A DNA stretch of 64,000 nucleotides from JAJEFO01 sp965214325 (GTDB lineage Bacteria > Pseudomonadota > Alphaproteobacteria > Rhodobacterales > Rhodobacteraceae), in the NCBI GenBank assembly GCA_965214325.1, contig CBDCBG010000006.1:4154001-4218000 (forward strand), written 5' to 3'. Both the position numbers and the translations under genes were made by a program. Below are positions 44,713 to 53,351 of this stretch, one piece after another. The notes beneath the pieces were generated by a model. The model searched no databases. It was given only the letters and a program-made list of their open reading frames with translations, and was not told the origin of the DNA. Each line of letters starts with the position of its first letter. Position 1 is the first letter of the stretch.

Positions 44713-47156
44713 GCGCCCTTCCTGCGCATGCCCGCGCCGTGATCATTGGCGGCGGCGTGTCCGGCTGTTCGGTAGCCTATCACCTCGCCGAGAGGGGCTG
44801 GACGGACATTGCGCTCCTGGAGCGCAAGAGGCTGACCTCTGGCACGACCTGGCACGCGGCCGGGCTGATCGGGCAGTTGCGGGCCAACGAGAACATGACC
44901 CGGCTCGCCAAGTATTCTGCCGATCTCTATCGACGGCTCGAGGCCGAGACAGGCGTTGCGACAGGATTTCGGATGGTTGGATCCCTCACCGTCGCGCTGA
45001 CGGAGGACCGGCGCCAGGAAGTTCGGCGACAGGCATCGCTCGCTCGCGCCTTCGGCGTCGTGGTCAACGAGGTCGGCTCCGACGAGGTCAAGGCGCTTTA
45101 TCCTCACGTTAACGTCGAGGACATGCTCGCTGCCGTGCATCTCCCGGGCGACGGTCAGTGCGATCCCGCCAATATCGCGATGGCGCTGGCTCGGGGAGCG
45201 CGGATGAAGGGCGTGAAGATCACCGAAGGCGCAAGGGTGACGGCTGTCACCGAAAGCGACCGGAAGGTGACTGGCGTGGATTGGGAGATTGAGGGCGAAA
45301 CGGGCCATACGAGCGCGGAAATTGTCATAAATTGCGGTGGCATGTGGGCACGGGAGCTTGCGGCGCGCTCGGGGGTCACGTTGCCGCTCCATGCCTGCGA
45401 GCACTTCTACCTCATCACCGAGCCCGTTGACGGCATCGGGCATCTGCCCGTCCTCCGGGTGCCGGACGAATGCGCCTACTACAAGGCCGATGCCGGAAAG
45501 ATGATGCTTGGGGCCTTCGAACCCAAGGCGAAGCCTTGGGGAATGGACGGCATTCCCGAAGACTTCGAGTTCGATACGCTGCCAGAGGACTACGAGCACT
45601 TCGAGCCGATTCTCGAACTTGCCATGAATCGCGTGCCGCTCTTCCAGACAGCGGGCATTCACACTTTCTTCAACGGTCCCGAAAGTTTCACGCCTGACGA
45701 CCGCTACTATCTCGGGGAGGCTCCCGACCTTGACGGGTACTGGGTGGCCGCGGGCTACAATTCGATCGGCATCGTCTCGTCAGGCGGCGCGGGCATGGCG
45801 CTGGCCGAATGGATTGACGAGGGGCGCGCACCGTTCGATCTCTGGGACGTTGATATCCGCCGCGCCCAGTCGTTTCAGCGGAACCGGCGGTACCTGAAGG
45901 AGCGCGTGTCCGAAACCCTCGGTCTCCTCTATGCGGACCACTACCCGTTCCGGCAGGTCGAATCGGCGCGCGGCGTGCGGCGGTCCCCCGTTCACGAACA
46001 CGTCCGGGAGCGCGGCGCGGTCTTCGGGGAGACGGCCGGATGGGAGCGCGCCAACTGGTTTGCCCTGGAAGGGCAGGAGCGCGAATACCGCCATGACTGG
46101 CAGCGCCAGAACTGGTTCCGGAACCAGCGGGACGAGCATATGGCGATGCGCGAGGGCGTGGGCCTTCTGGACATGTCCTCCTTCGGCAAGATCCGGGTCG
46201 ACGGTCCCGGGGCGCTGGGCTTCCTCCAGCGCGTGTTCGCCGGCGACCTGGACAGTCCGGCCGGAACGATAACCTACGGCCAGATGCTGAACGAACGGGG
46301 CGGGATCGAGTGTGACCTGACGGTAACCCGGCTCGGCGAGGCCGCGTTCCTGCTGGTGGTCCCTGCCGCCACCGTTCAGCGCGATCTTGCCTGGCTCCGT
46401 CGGCATCTGGGGGATGACGCCGCGGTCATTCTGGATGTCACGGCCGCCGAGGCCGTCTTCCCTCTCATGGGTCCCCGGGCGCGGGAGGTGATGCAGGCGG
46501 TTTCGCCGGATGACTTCTCGAATGCGGCGTTCCCCTTTGGCACCGCCCGGGAAATCGAGCTTGGAATGGGCCTCGCTCGCGCGCACCGGATTTCCTATGT
46601 CGGCGAACTGGGTTGGGAAATATATGCCCCGACCGATCAGGCCGCCCATGTCTTCGAGACGTTGCTGGATGCCGGGGAGGAATTCGGTCTCAGGCTTGCC
46701 GGCCTTCACGCGATGGATTCCTGCCGGATCGAAAAGGCTTTCCGGCACTTTGGCCACGACATCACCGACGAGGACCATGTTCTGGAGGCCGGACTGGGCT
46801 TTGCCGTCAGGACCGGCGCCAAGGAGGCATTCGTCGGCCGGGACGCCGTGCTGAGAAAGAGGGAAGAGGGTCTCAAGCGTCGTCTCGTGCAGTTCATGAT
46901 CGAGGATCCCGACCCGATGCTGTTTCACAACGAGCCGCTGGTTCGGGACGGCGAGATCGCGGGGATCGTGACCTCGGCGAATTACGGGCATGCGCTGGGT
47001 GGCGCGATCGGCATGGGGTACGTGCCATGCGAGGGCGAAAGCGCGGAAACGGTGTTGGCCTCGCGCTACGAGATCGAGATTGCCGGAAATCGCGTCAGGG
47101 CGGCCGCAAGCATTGCACCGATGTATGATCCAAAGGCGACAAGGGTGAGGGCATGA
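44709..47156 (+). CDS. FAD-dependent dimethylglycine/sarcosine dehydrogenase-like protein with GcvT domain (paralog 2)
   Basis: 815 residues with the same design as the gene at 41678: RAVIIGGGVSGCSVAYHLAE (9-28), LTSGTTWHAAGL (His49), YNSIGIVSSGGAGMALAEWI, then GcvT part with GETAGWERANWFA, SYVGELGWEIYAPTDQAA and GLHAMDSCRIEKAFRHFGHD, and GcvT C-domain. The two differ in many positions, so they are old paralogs with likely different substrates, for example successive N-methyl steps. Methyl groups would enter tetrahydrofolate. ATG overlaps the stop of the split-barrel gene. Confidence 0.9.
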   Translation: MSALPAHARAVIIGGGVSGCSVAYHLAERGWTDIALLERKRLTSGTTWHAAGLIGQLRANENMTRLAKYSADLYRRLEAETGVATGFRMVGSLTVALTEDRRQEVRRQASLARAFGVVVNEVGSDEVKALYPHVNVEDMLAAVHLPGDGQCDPANIAMALARGARMKGVKITEGARVTAVTESDRKVTGVDWEIEGETGHTSAEIVINCGGMWARELAARSGVTLPLHACEHFYLITEPVDGIGHLPVLRVPDECAYYKADAGKMMLGAFEPKAKPWGMDGIPEDFEFDTLPEDYEHFEPILELAMNRVPLFQTAGIHTFFNGPESFTPDDRYYLGEAPDLDGYWVAAGYNSIGIVSSGGAGMALAEWIDEGRAPFDLWDVDIRRAQSFQRNRRYLKERVSETLGLLYADHYPFRQVESARGVRRSPVHEHVRERGAVFGETAGWERANWFALEGQEREYRHDWQRQNWFRNQRDEHMAMREGVGLLDMSSFGKIRVDGPGALGFLQRVFAGDLDSPAGTITYGQMLNERGGIECDLTVTRLGEAAFLLVVPAATVQRDLAWLRRHLGDDAAVILDVTAAEAVFPLMGPRAREVMQAVSPDDFSNAAFPFGTAREIELGMGLARAHRISYVGELGWEIYAPTDQAAHVFETLLDAGEEFGLRLAGLHAMDSCRIEKAFRHFGHDITDEDHVLEAGLGFAVRTGAKEAFVGRDAVLRKREEGLKRRLVQFMIEDPDPMLFHNEPLVRDGEIAGIVTSANYGHALGGAIGMGYVPCEGESAETVLASRYEIEIAGNRVRAAASIAPMYDPKATRVRA

Positions 47157-47204
47157 GATGGAACGAACGAATCGAGTCCGACCGCCTGCGAAACGGGTGA
47201 AGCC

Positions 47205-48722
47205 GTGAGCCGCCGCGCTGGAGGACGCGCCGCACGCGTCGCCCTCCGTGCGGCACCGCTTGCAGAGGAACTGCGACCGGTGCGGCCGGGCATGAAGGGA
47301 GGGCGCTATGCGCCGCTTTCGAAGAGCGGCGTGAAGCGCATTCACGAGGCGGCTCTCAGCGCCCTGGAAGAGATTGGCCTTGCAGATGCCCCGCCGTCCG
47401 GCGTCGAGGCAATGACGGCAGCCGGCGCGCGGCATGACGATGACGGACGCCTCCGTTTCTCGCGGGCGCTGGTTGAGGACATGCTGGCAAAGGCGGCACG
47501 CAACATCACGCTGCATGGCCGGGATCCGAAATACGACCTTCATCTTGAGGAAAGTCGCGTCCATTACGGCACGGCCGGGGCGGCGGTCCATGTCGTGGAC
47601 CCGTTCACGAAGGAGTATCGGGATCCGTCAGCGGCGGATCTTCACGATGCCGCCCGTCTCGTGGAGCACCTGGACAACATCCACTTCTTCCAGCGTCCGA
47701 TGGTCTGTCGCGAAATAGAGGACAATCTCGAACTCGACCTGAACACGATCTATGCCTGCGTCTCCGGCACCAGGAAGCACATCGGGACGTCGTTTTCCGA
47801 GCCCGGCAACGTCGCTTCCGCCGTCAAGCTGATCCACATGCTGGCTGGCGGCGAGACCGAATGGCGCACCCGGCCCTTCATCTCGAACTCGAACTGCTTT
47901 GTCGTTCCGCCGATGAAGTTCGCCGAGGAAAGCTGCATGGCGATGGAAAACTGCATTCGCGCCGGAATGCCGGTGCTGCTCCTTTCTGCAGGACAGGCAG
48001 GGGCGACGGCGCCCGCTCCGATCGCCGCCGCAATCGTCCAGGCCGTCGCCGAATGCCTTGCGGGCGTGGTCTACGTGAACTCGGTGGTGGAGGGGCATCC
48101 GGCGGTGTTCGGGACATGGCCCTTCGTGTCGGACCTTCGCACGGGCGCAATGTCCGGAGGCTCGGCCGAGCAGGCATTGCTGACGGCCGGTTGCGCGCAG
48201 ATGCACCGGTTCTACGGATTGCCCGGCGGCGCGGCGGCAGGCATGGCGGACTCCAAGCTCCCGGACATCCAGACGGGATGGGAGCAGGGGATCAGCGACG
48301 TGCTGGCGGGGCTTGCGGGACTGAACATGGTCTACGAATCCGTCGGCATGCAGGCTTCGCTCCTCGGATTCTGCTTCGAGAGTCTCGTGCTTGGCAACGA
48401 CGTCATTGGACAGGCGCTGCGCTGTGTTCGGGGAATAGAGGTGGACGAGGACACGGTCTCGATCGAGACGATGCGCGAGGTGTGTCTTGTCGGGCCGGGT
48501 CATTACCTGGGCAGTGACCAGACGCTGCGCATGATGCAGACGGAGTACACCTATCCCGCGCTCGGCAATCGCATGAGTCCCAAGGAGTGGGACGAGGCGC
48601 AAAGACCGGAGATTCTCCACGAGGCCCGCGCGAGAGTGGAGAAGATTCTTTCGGAAGCGAAGCTTCAGGTCCCGGCCGATCTGGACCGCCGGGTTCGCGA
48701 GGAGTTCAGGATTCATTTTTGA
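47205..48722 (+). CDS. MttB-family methyltransferase, non-pyrrolysine type
   Basis: 505 residues from a GTG. The TIM-barrel MttB features are RYAPLSKSGVKRIHEAALSA, LHGRDPKYDLHLEESRVHYG, SNSNCFVVPPMKFAEESC and HRFYGLPGGAAAGMADSKLP. Trimethylamine methyltransferases use pyrrolysine; no in-frame TAG is here, so it belongs to the larger non-Pyl group, one member of which demethylates glycine betaine. The methyl acceptor is normally a corrinoid protein, which is not encoded in this window. The GTG is chosen because GGGTGAAGCC precedes it; the first in-frame ATG is at about 47292 (MKGGRYAPL). Confidence 0.88.
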   Translation: MSRRAGGRAARVALRAAPLAEELRPVRPGMKGGRYAPLSKSGVKRIHEAALSALEEIGLADAPPSGVEAMTAAGARHDDDGRLRFSRALVEDMLAKAARNITLHGRDPKYDLHLEESRVHYGTAGAAVHVVDPFTKEYRDPSAADLHDAARLVEHLDNIHFFQRPMVCREIEDNLELDLNTIYACVSGTRKHIGTSFSEPGNVASAVKLIHMLAGGETEWRTRPFISNSNCFVVPPMKFAEESCMAMENCIRAGMPVLLLSAGQAGATAPAPIAAAIVQAVAECLAGVVYVNSVVEGHPAVFGTWPFVSDLRTGAMSGGSAEQALLTAGCAQMHRFYGLPGGAAAGMADSKLPDIQTGWEQGISDVLAGLAGLNMVYESVGMQASLLGFCFESLVLGNDVIGQALRCVRGIEVDEDTVSIETMREVCLVGPGHYLGSDQTLRMMQTEYTYPALGNRMSPKEWDEAQRPEILHEARARVEKILSEAKLQVPADLDRRVREEFRIHF

Positions 48723-49326
48723 CCTGTGCAACGCTTCCCGCCGGGCAGCCCTTGCCCCGCGACACTTCCCGGTCTGGAATGCGTCCCAGACTGGCCATTC
48801 GAAGAGATTCGTTCGGAGAGACGGCTGTTTCGCGCGTGCCGTGACGGCTGAATTCCCGTGACGCCATCGGCGCGAGAACCGACCGGCTACGGGAATGTTT
48901 CGGGAACAGCGCCGTTCGCAAAGCGCGACTGCCGAGAGTTTCGGCAGGGATCGGCGCGGGCTCCCCGCTGCAAGATTCGGGACCGCGATGCAGCGCGTCG
49001 CGCGGGGCCGGACTCGCCAGATGCGCGGTTCAGGGATGCCAAAATTTCCTGCGCCCGACGAACCGGCCCGGCAATGGTCGGCCTTGATCGCGGAAGACGA
49101 CACCTCTCAAGTCCGGATGCCACGGTTGCACGCAATTGCAGGTGTGCTTGACAGATGCGCCGGGATCGAGCCCGGAGGAATCCTCTTGTGCATGATATCG
49201 GCATGATGCACACTTCCCGACCATGAGGCTGCGTCAACCCGGTGCCCGCCACCCAGCGCTTCAGTTGTCATTGCTTTCAGGCGGCGAATGCCTCGGGGTC
49301 GCGCAGGTTAAGTCTGGGAGAAACAC
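48723..49326. other. No gene recognised; promoter region of the ABC importer
   Basis: About 600 bases with open frames of 70-120 codons on both strands, none of them with recognisable motifs. It probably holds the promoter for the importer genes. Confidence 0.4.
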
Positions 49327-50331
49327 ATGTTGAAAATGACACTTGCCGCCTTCATGGCGGCTGCCGTCCCTGTCGGTGCCGCATTGGCGCAGACCGCTGT
49401 TCCCTTCGCGCTTGACTGGAAGTTCGAGGGACCGTCGGCTCCGTATTTCGCGGCGATCGACAACGGCCATTTTGGAGACGCAGGTCTTTCGGTCGAGATC
49501 TCTGCTGGCCAAGGATCGCTTGATGCAATCCCGAAGGTCGCCACCGGCGCGTTCCCGGTCGGATTTGCGGACATCAATTCGCTGATCAAGTTCCTCGACC
49601 AGAACCCCGGTGCACCTGTCACGGCCGTGATGATGATCTACGACAAGCCACCCTTCGCGGTCGTCGGTCGCAAGAGCCTTGGCGTCGAGGGCCCAGGAGA
49701 TCTCGAAGGCAGGATTCTCGGCGCTCCGCCACCGGACGGGGCCTGGGCGCAGTTTCCGGCATTTGCCAGCGCCAACGGCATCAACGTCGACAACATCACC
49801 GTCGAGCCGGTCGGATTCCCGACCCGCGAGCCGATGCTGGCCGAAGGCAAGGTCGACGCGATCACCGGATTCTCGTTTTCGTCCTACCTCAACCTCGTGC
49901 GCCTCGGGGTGCCGGAGGATGACATCTCCACCATCCTGATGGCCGATCACGGGCTTGATCTCTACGGGAACGCGATCATCGTGAACACCGACTACGCCAC
50001 GGCGAATCCGGACGTGATCAAGAGTTTCCTGGGTGCCGTCGCGATGGGCTGGAGGGACGCGATAGCCGATCCGGCAGCCGCGATCGCGAGTCTGGTGGAA
50101 CGCAACCCTGCGGCCGACGCGGCCCTCGAGGAAAGGCGGCTGCAACTCTCGATCGATGCCAATGTGGTGACGGAATTCACCATGGCGAACGGCATGGGCA
50201 GCGTCGACGAGGATCGCATGGCCAGGGCGCTTGTTCAGCTTGCCGAGACCTACGAGTTCCAGAACACGCCCGACGCGTCGCTTTATTTCAACGATGCCTA
50301 CCTGCCCGATGGCGGGTTCTCTCTGAACTGA
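49327..50331 (+). CDS. NMT1/THI5-like substrate-binding protein
   Basis: 334 residues with a signal peptide ending about residue 22 (AAAVPVGAALAQ). FALDWKFEGPSAPYFAAIDN (about 27-46), GLSVEISAGQGSLDAIPKVA and DINSLIKFLDQNPGAPVTAV follow the NMT1/THI5 pattern, which covers taurine, alkanesulfonate, thiamine-precursor and other nitrogen-compound binders. It would capture the substrate of the preceding demethylation genes in the periplasm. GGGAGAA precedes the ATG. Ligand not readable. Confidence 0.9.
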   Translation: MLKMTLAAFMAAAVPVGAALAQTAVPFALDWKFEGPSAPYFAAIDNGHFGDAGLSVEISAGQGSLDAIPKVATGAFPVGFADINSLIKFLDQNPGAPVTAVMMIYDKPPFAVVGRKSLGVEGPGDLEGRILGAPPPDGAWAQFPAFASANGINVDNITVEPVGFPTREPMLAEGKVDAITGFSFSSYLNLVRLGVPEDDISTILMADHGLDLYGNAIIVNTDYATANPDVIKSFLGAVAMGWRDAIADPAAAIASLVERNPAADAALEERRLQLSIDANVVTEFTMANGMGSVDEDRMARALVQLAETYEFQNTPDASLYFNDAYLPDGGFSLN

Positions 50332-50382
50332 CGGGACCGGTTGCGGGCGCACGGCGACGCGCCCGCGGCCAAACCGGCGGCC

Positions 50383-51189
50383 ATGTCCGAAAGCTTGATC
50401 GACATAAAGGGCGTAACGCACGCCTATGTCACGAAGGATGGCCGGCTTCCCGTCTTGCAGGATCTCGACATCTCGGTTCCTGAAGGCGCCTTTTCCGCCG
50501 TGGTGGGGCCGTCGGGATGCGGAAAGTCGACGCTGACTCGCCTGATTGCAGGGCTGATGAAACCGGATTCCGGAGAGGTCTGGCTCCACGGCGACATAGT
50601 CACCTCGCCCCGGGCGACGGTTGGAATGGCCTTTCAGAACCCGGTGCTTCTGGAGTGGCGAACGATCCTGAAGAACGTGCTTCTGCCGCTTGAGATAGTG
50701 CCCTCGAAGCTTTCCAGGGCCCAGGCCGAAGCGAGGGCGCGCCGCCTTCTTGATCTTGTCGGACTAAGCGGTTTCGAGGACAGGCGCCCGTCAGAGCTGT
50801 CGGGCGGCATGCGGCAGCGCGCCTCGCTTTGCCGGGCACTCATCCATCAGCCCGAGGTCCTGATCCTGGATGAGCCGTTTGGCGCGCTGGACGCCTTCAC
50901 GCGCGAAGACCTGTGGCAGATCATGCACCGGTTGAGAGCCGAGGAGCCCTTCACAGGCGTCATGATCACGCACGATCTTCGGGAGGCGATATTTCTTGCC
51001 GACGAGGTACTTGTGCTGTCGGGGCGTCCCGCACACACGCAGTACCGGCTCGAGGTGCCGGTGTCCGATCAGCGTGACCTTGGTCACCTTTACACGCCTG
51101 AGGCGGCCGACATGCTGGCAACCCTGCGCCACCAGATCGAGATCGCGCAGGGCCGGGCGCCGGCAGACAGTGCGGAGGCGACCGAGTGA
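50383..51189 (+). CDS. ABC importer ATPase (NitT/TauT type)
   Basis: 268 residues. Walker A GPSGCGKST (42-50), signature LSGGMRQRASLCRAL, Walker B VLILDEPFGALDAFTRED and switch His (MITHDLREA) are intact. FQNPVLLEWRTILKNVLLPL is the NitT/TauT-type Q-loop. The ATG at 50383 is chosen over a TTG 42 bases upstream. Works with the permease that overlaps its stop. Confidence 0.93.
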   Translation: MSESLIDIKGVTHAYVTKDGRLPVLQDLDISVPEGAFSAVVGPSGCGKSTLTRLIAGLMKPDSGEVWLHGDIVTSPRATVGMAFQNPVLLEWRTILKNVLLPLEIVPSKLSRAQAEARARRLLDLVGLSGFEDRRPSELSGGMRQRASLCRALIHQPEVLILDEPFGALDAFTREDLWQIMHRLRAEEPFTGVMITHDLREAIFLADEVLVLSGRPAHTQYRLEVPVSDQRDLGHLYTPEAADMLATLRHQIEIAQGRAPADSAEATE

Positions 51190-51947
51190 TGCTTGGCAAG
51201 ATCGCAGTCCCGGTCCTTGCGATCATTGTCTTCCTTTCGTTCTGGGAGACGCTGGTCTGGGTCAACGGCTGGCCGAACTACAAGATGGCCTCGCCCAGCG
51301 ATCTCTGGCCCGCGTTCTGGCGGTTCCGCGACCTGTTCTTCGCGATGGGATGGGACACGTTGTGGCGCACTGTCGTGGGTCTTGGCCTTGCCGTGGTGGT
51401 CGGCGTCGCCATCGGGATGGTCATGGGGTTCTCGCGGATCATGCGCGACGCTCTCTATCCCCTGCTCGTCGGGTTCAACGCGATCCCGAAGGCGACGGTA
51501 GTGCCCATCGTCGCGCTGATGTTCGTCGGTGCGCATGATTTCAACACGATCCTGATCGCGTTCATGATATCGTTCTTTCCGATCACGGTTTCGGTCTCGG
51601 TCGGCCTGTCGACGCTTGAACCCGAATATCGCGACATCCTGCGCTCTCTGGGCGCGTCACGGATGACCATTTTCTGGAAAATTGCGCTTCCAAAGACGCT
51701 TCCCGAGTTCTTCGGTGCCCTCAAGGTCGCAGTGACGCTGGCATTTATCGGAACCAACCTGATGGAAATCGTTTCGCCTCACGGGCGCGGGCTTGGGGCG
51801 CTGTTCGACAGCGGCAAGACGAACTCGGACTACCCGCTGATGTTCGCCGTTCTCATCGCCCTCGCCTTTCTTGGAATCGTTCTCTACTATGTCGTCGTCG
51901 CGCTGGAGAGAATCTTTGCAGGCTGGGCGGAACGCGAGGTGAGCTAG
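51189..51947 (+). CDS. ABC importer permease (NitT/TauT type)
   Basis: 252 residues. Six spans are predicted, with the EAA loop YRDILRSLGASRMTIFWKIA then LPKTLPEFFGALKVAVTLA, typical of SsuC/TauC permeases. The start is ATG at 51189, overlapping the TGA of the ATPase gene in TGATG; the GTG at 51186 in GTGATG is equally possible and would add one residue. Together with the binding protein and ATPase it makes a complete importer. Confidence 0.92.
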   Translation: MLGKIAVPVLAIIVFLSFWETLVWVNGWPNYKMASPSDLWPAFWRFRDLFFAMGWDTLWRTVVGLGLAVVVGVAIGMVMGFSRIMRDALYPLLVGFNAIPKATVVPIVALMFVGAHDFNTILIAFMISFFPITVSVSVGLSTLEPEYRDILRSLGASRMTIFWKIALPKTLPEFFGALKVAVTLAFIGTNLMEIVSPHGRGLGALFDSGKTNSDYPLMFAVLIALAFLGIVLYYVVVALERIFAGWAEREVS

Positions 51948-51980
51948 TCGCCGGTTTGCGCTGTACTCGCGTCCCGTGGC

Positions 51981-52971
51981 TCAATCTTGCGAAACGGCAG
52001 ATCTCGAGGAGCCAAGCCTTGTCGAGATGGTGGTTAAGTCCGAATTGTGCAAGCCGTTCCCTCGGATCGTACAGAAAGTCTCCTGTATACCGTCGCTGTT
52101 GAGGGCCGGCGACGAAATCGTCCGCATGGCGGGCCACGGCATTGTCTGGTTCCTCGATTTCAGACGTCCTGACATCGAATTCGATTTCTTCCAATGAGCG
52201 TGAAGCCTCTTTCCCGGACCTGCATGCGACCTGGGGCAGTTCGCAGACCAAGCGCAGGCCGGCTCCGGGGAAGACCGTGCGTGTCTGGTTGAGCTCTTCG
52301 AGCAGTCCCGCGATGGCGGCGTCGCCCGCATCGCTTGCGGTGCCGAGGATGCGCACCCGCAGGATCCCGTTTTCCGGGTCCGGGACGATGTCGGCCTCCG
52401 ACCGGAACAGCTCCGCGAGAGGACGGCGGGGGCGTTGCCTCGCGCCCTGCGCGTCGGCGACGGCAGGCATCATCCGGGTCTCGGCGCGGCAGGCGATCAT
52501 GCGGATGACGTCGAGGAGCAGCCTCTCGCCGGAGGGCAGCGCGTCAAGCCACTCGCCCTCGCCGAGTTCCGCGACCTTGACGTGCGTGGGCAGCTCCCTG
52601 CGCCGGAGCTTGAGCGCCTCGCGCTCGGCCTTCAGCCTCTCGGCGGACCTGGCGGCCGTATCGGACGGCTCGCCCCCGGTCAGGTCGGCGACGCGGTTGC
52701 GCAGCGTGCCGAGCCTGTTCCGCATCCGGTTGATCCGGCGGTCCAGCTCGCGCCGGGCCGGATTGACGACGCGCGCCTCCGGATCCTGCTCGGCGAGGCC
52801 GTGCACCGGCAGCGCGTCGAGGCTGAACTCCTCGCACATGTACTTGAAGAGCCTCTCCTGGGCCCACCGCGAGAACAGCACGCCTGTGACCCGTTCCATG
52901 GGCGTGTGCATGTCCGTGGTGACAAGCGGCACCTGTCGGCCGCTGTCCGGCAGGCGCCGGATCTGGCGATG
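51981..52971 (-). pseudogene. C-terminal fragment of a transposase-type gene (ends approximate)
   Basis: Minus-strand sequence reads RQIRRLPDSGRQVPLVTT, DMHTPMERVTGVLFSRWAQE, RLFKYMCEEFSLDALPVHGL, ARRELDRRINRMRNRLGTL and later GILRVRILGTASDAGDAA then IAGLLEELNQTRTVFPGAGL. The FSRWxQExxFKYM block is typical of a transposase C-terminal region I have seen in plasmid and island elements. The N-terminal part is missing because it stops at the left boundary of the ISNCY remnant (52972), so the IS probably inserted into or deleted this gene. The downstream limit is uncertain; the frame stays open to the window at 51853. Confidence 0.55.
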
Positions 52972-53347
52972 CTCGGGCACCGCGGTCTCGACCGGGTCCT
53001 GGCACAGGGCGCCGGGGGCTTCGCCCGTGCCGTTGCCCTCTCCGTGGTCGCCCTGAACGTCCACCGCATCGGCCTTCTGCTGCGCCGGAAGGCGCGGGGA
53101 CGGCAGCGCCGCGCCGCCTGACGGCGCCCCCGCAGACCCGGAAGTTGCAGACCCCGCCCGGCACGGGAAGGGCGGCCCGTGCGCCGGTGTCGCCAGGGGG
53201 CGCGAACTCCAGTCCCGAAATCGCGGTCCTGCGGCCTGACAGCGCTGTCAGGCCAGAGTCGCGGCACCGGAGCCGACGGCGGATACGCAGGCGCGGCGGA
53301 AACCGAAGCCGGAAATCGCGGAATGGATGGGTTTTCGGGCGGACACT
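52972..53347 (+). mobile_element. Remnant of an ISNCY-type element (right end)
   Basis: From CTCGGGCACCGCGGTCTC onward the sequence runs parallel to the intact copy from 54758: both code for HRGLDRVLAQGA, VALSVVALNVHRIGLLLRRK and ARxRQRRAA, then TGA, and both reach a 20-base inverted end after about 376 bases. Identity by eye is roughly 75-80 %, so these are two related elements rather than a fresh duplication. The left part of this copy, with most of the transposase, is missing. Confidence 0.75.
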
Positions 53348-53351
53348 ACCT

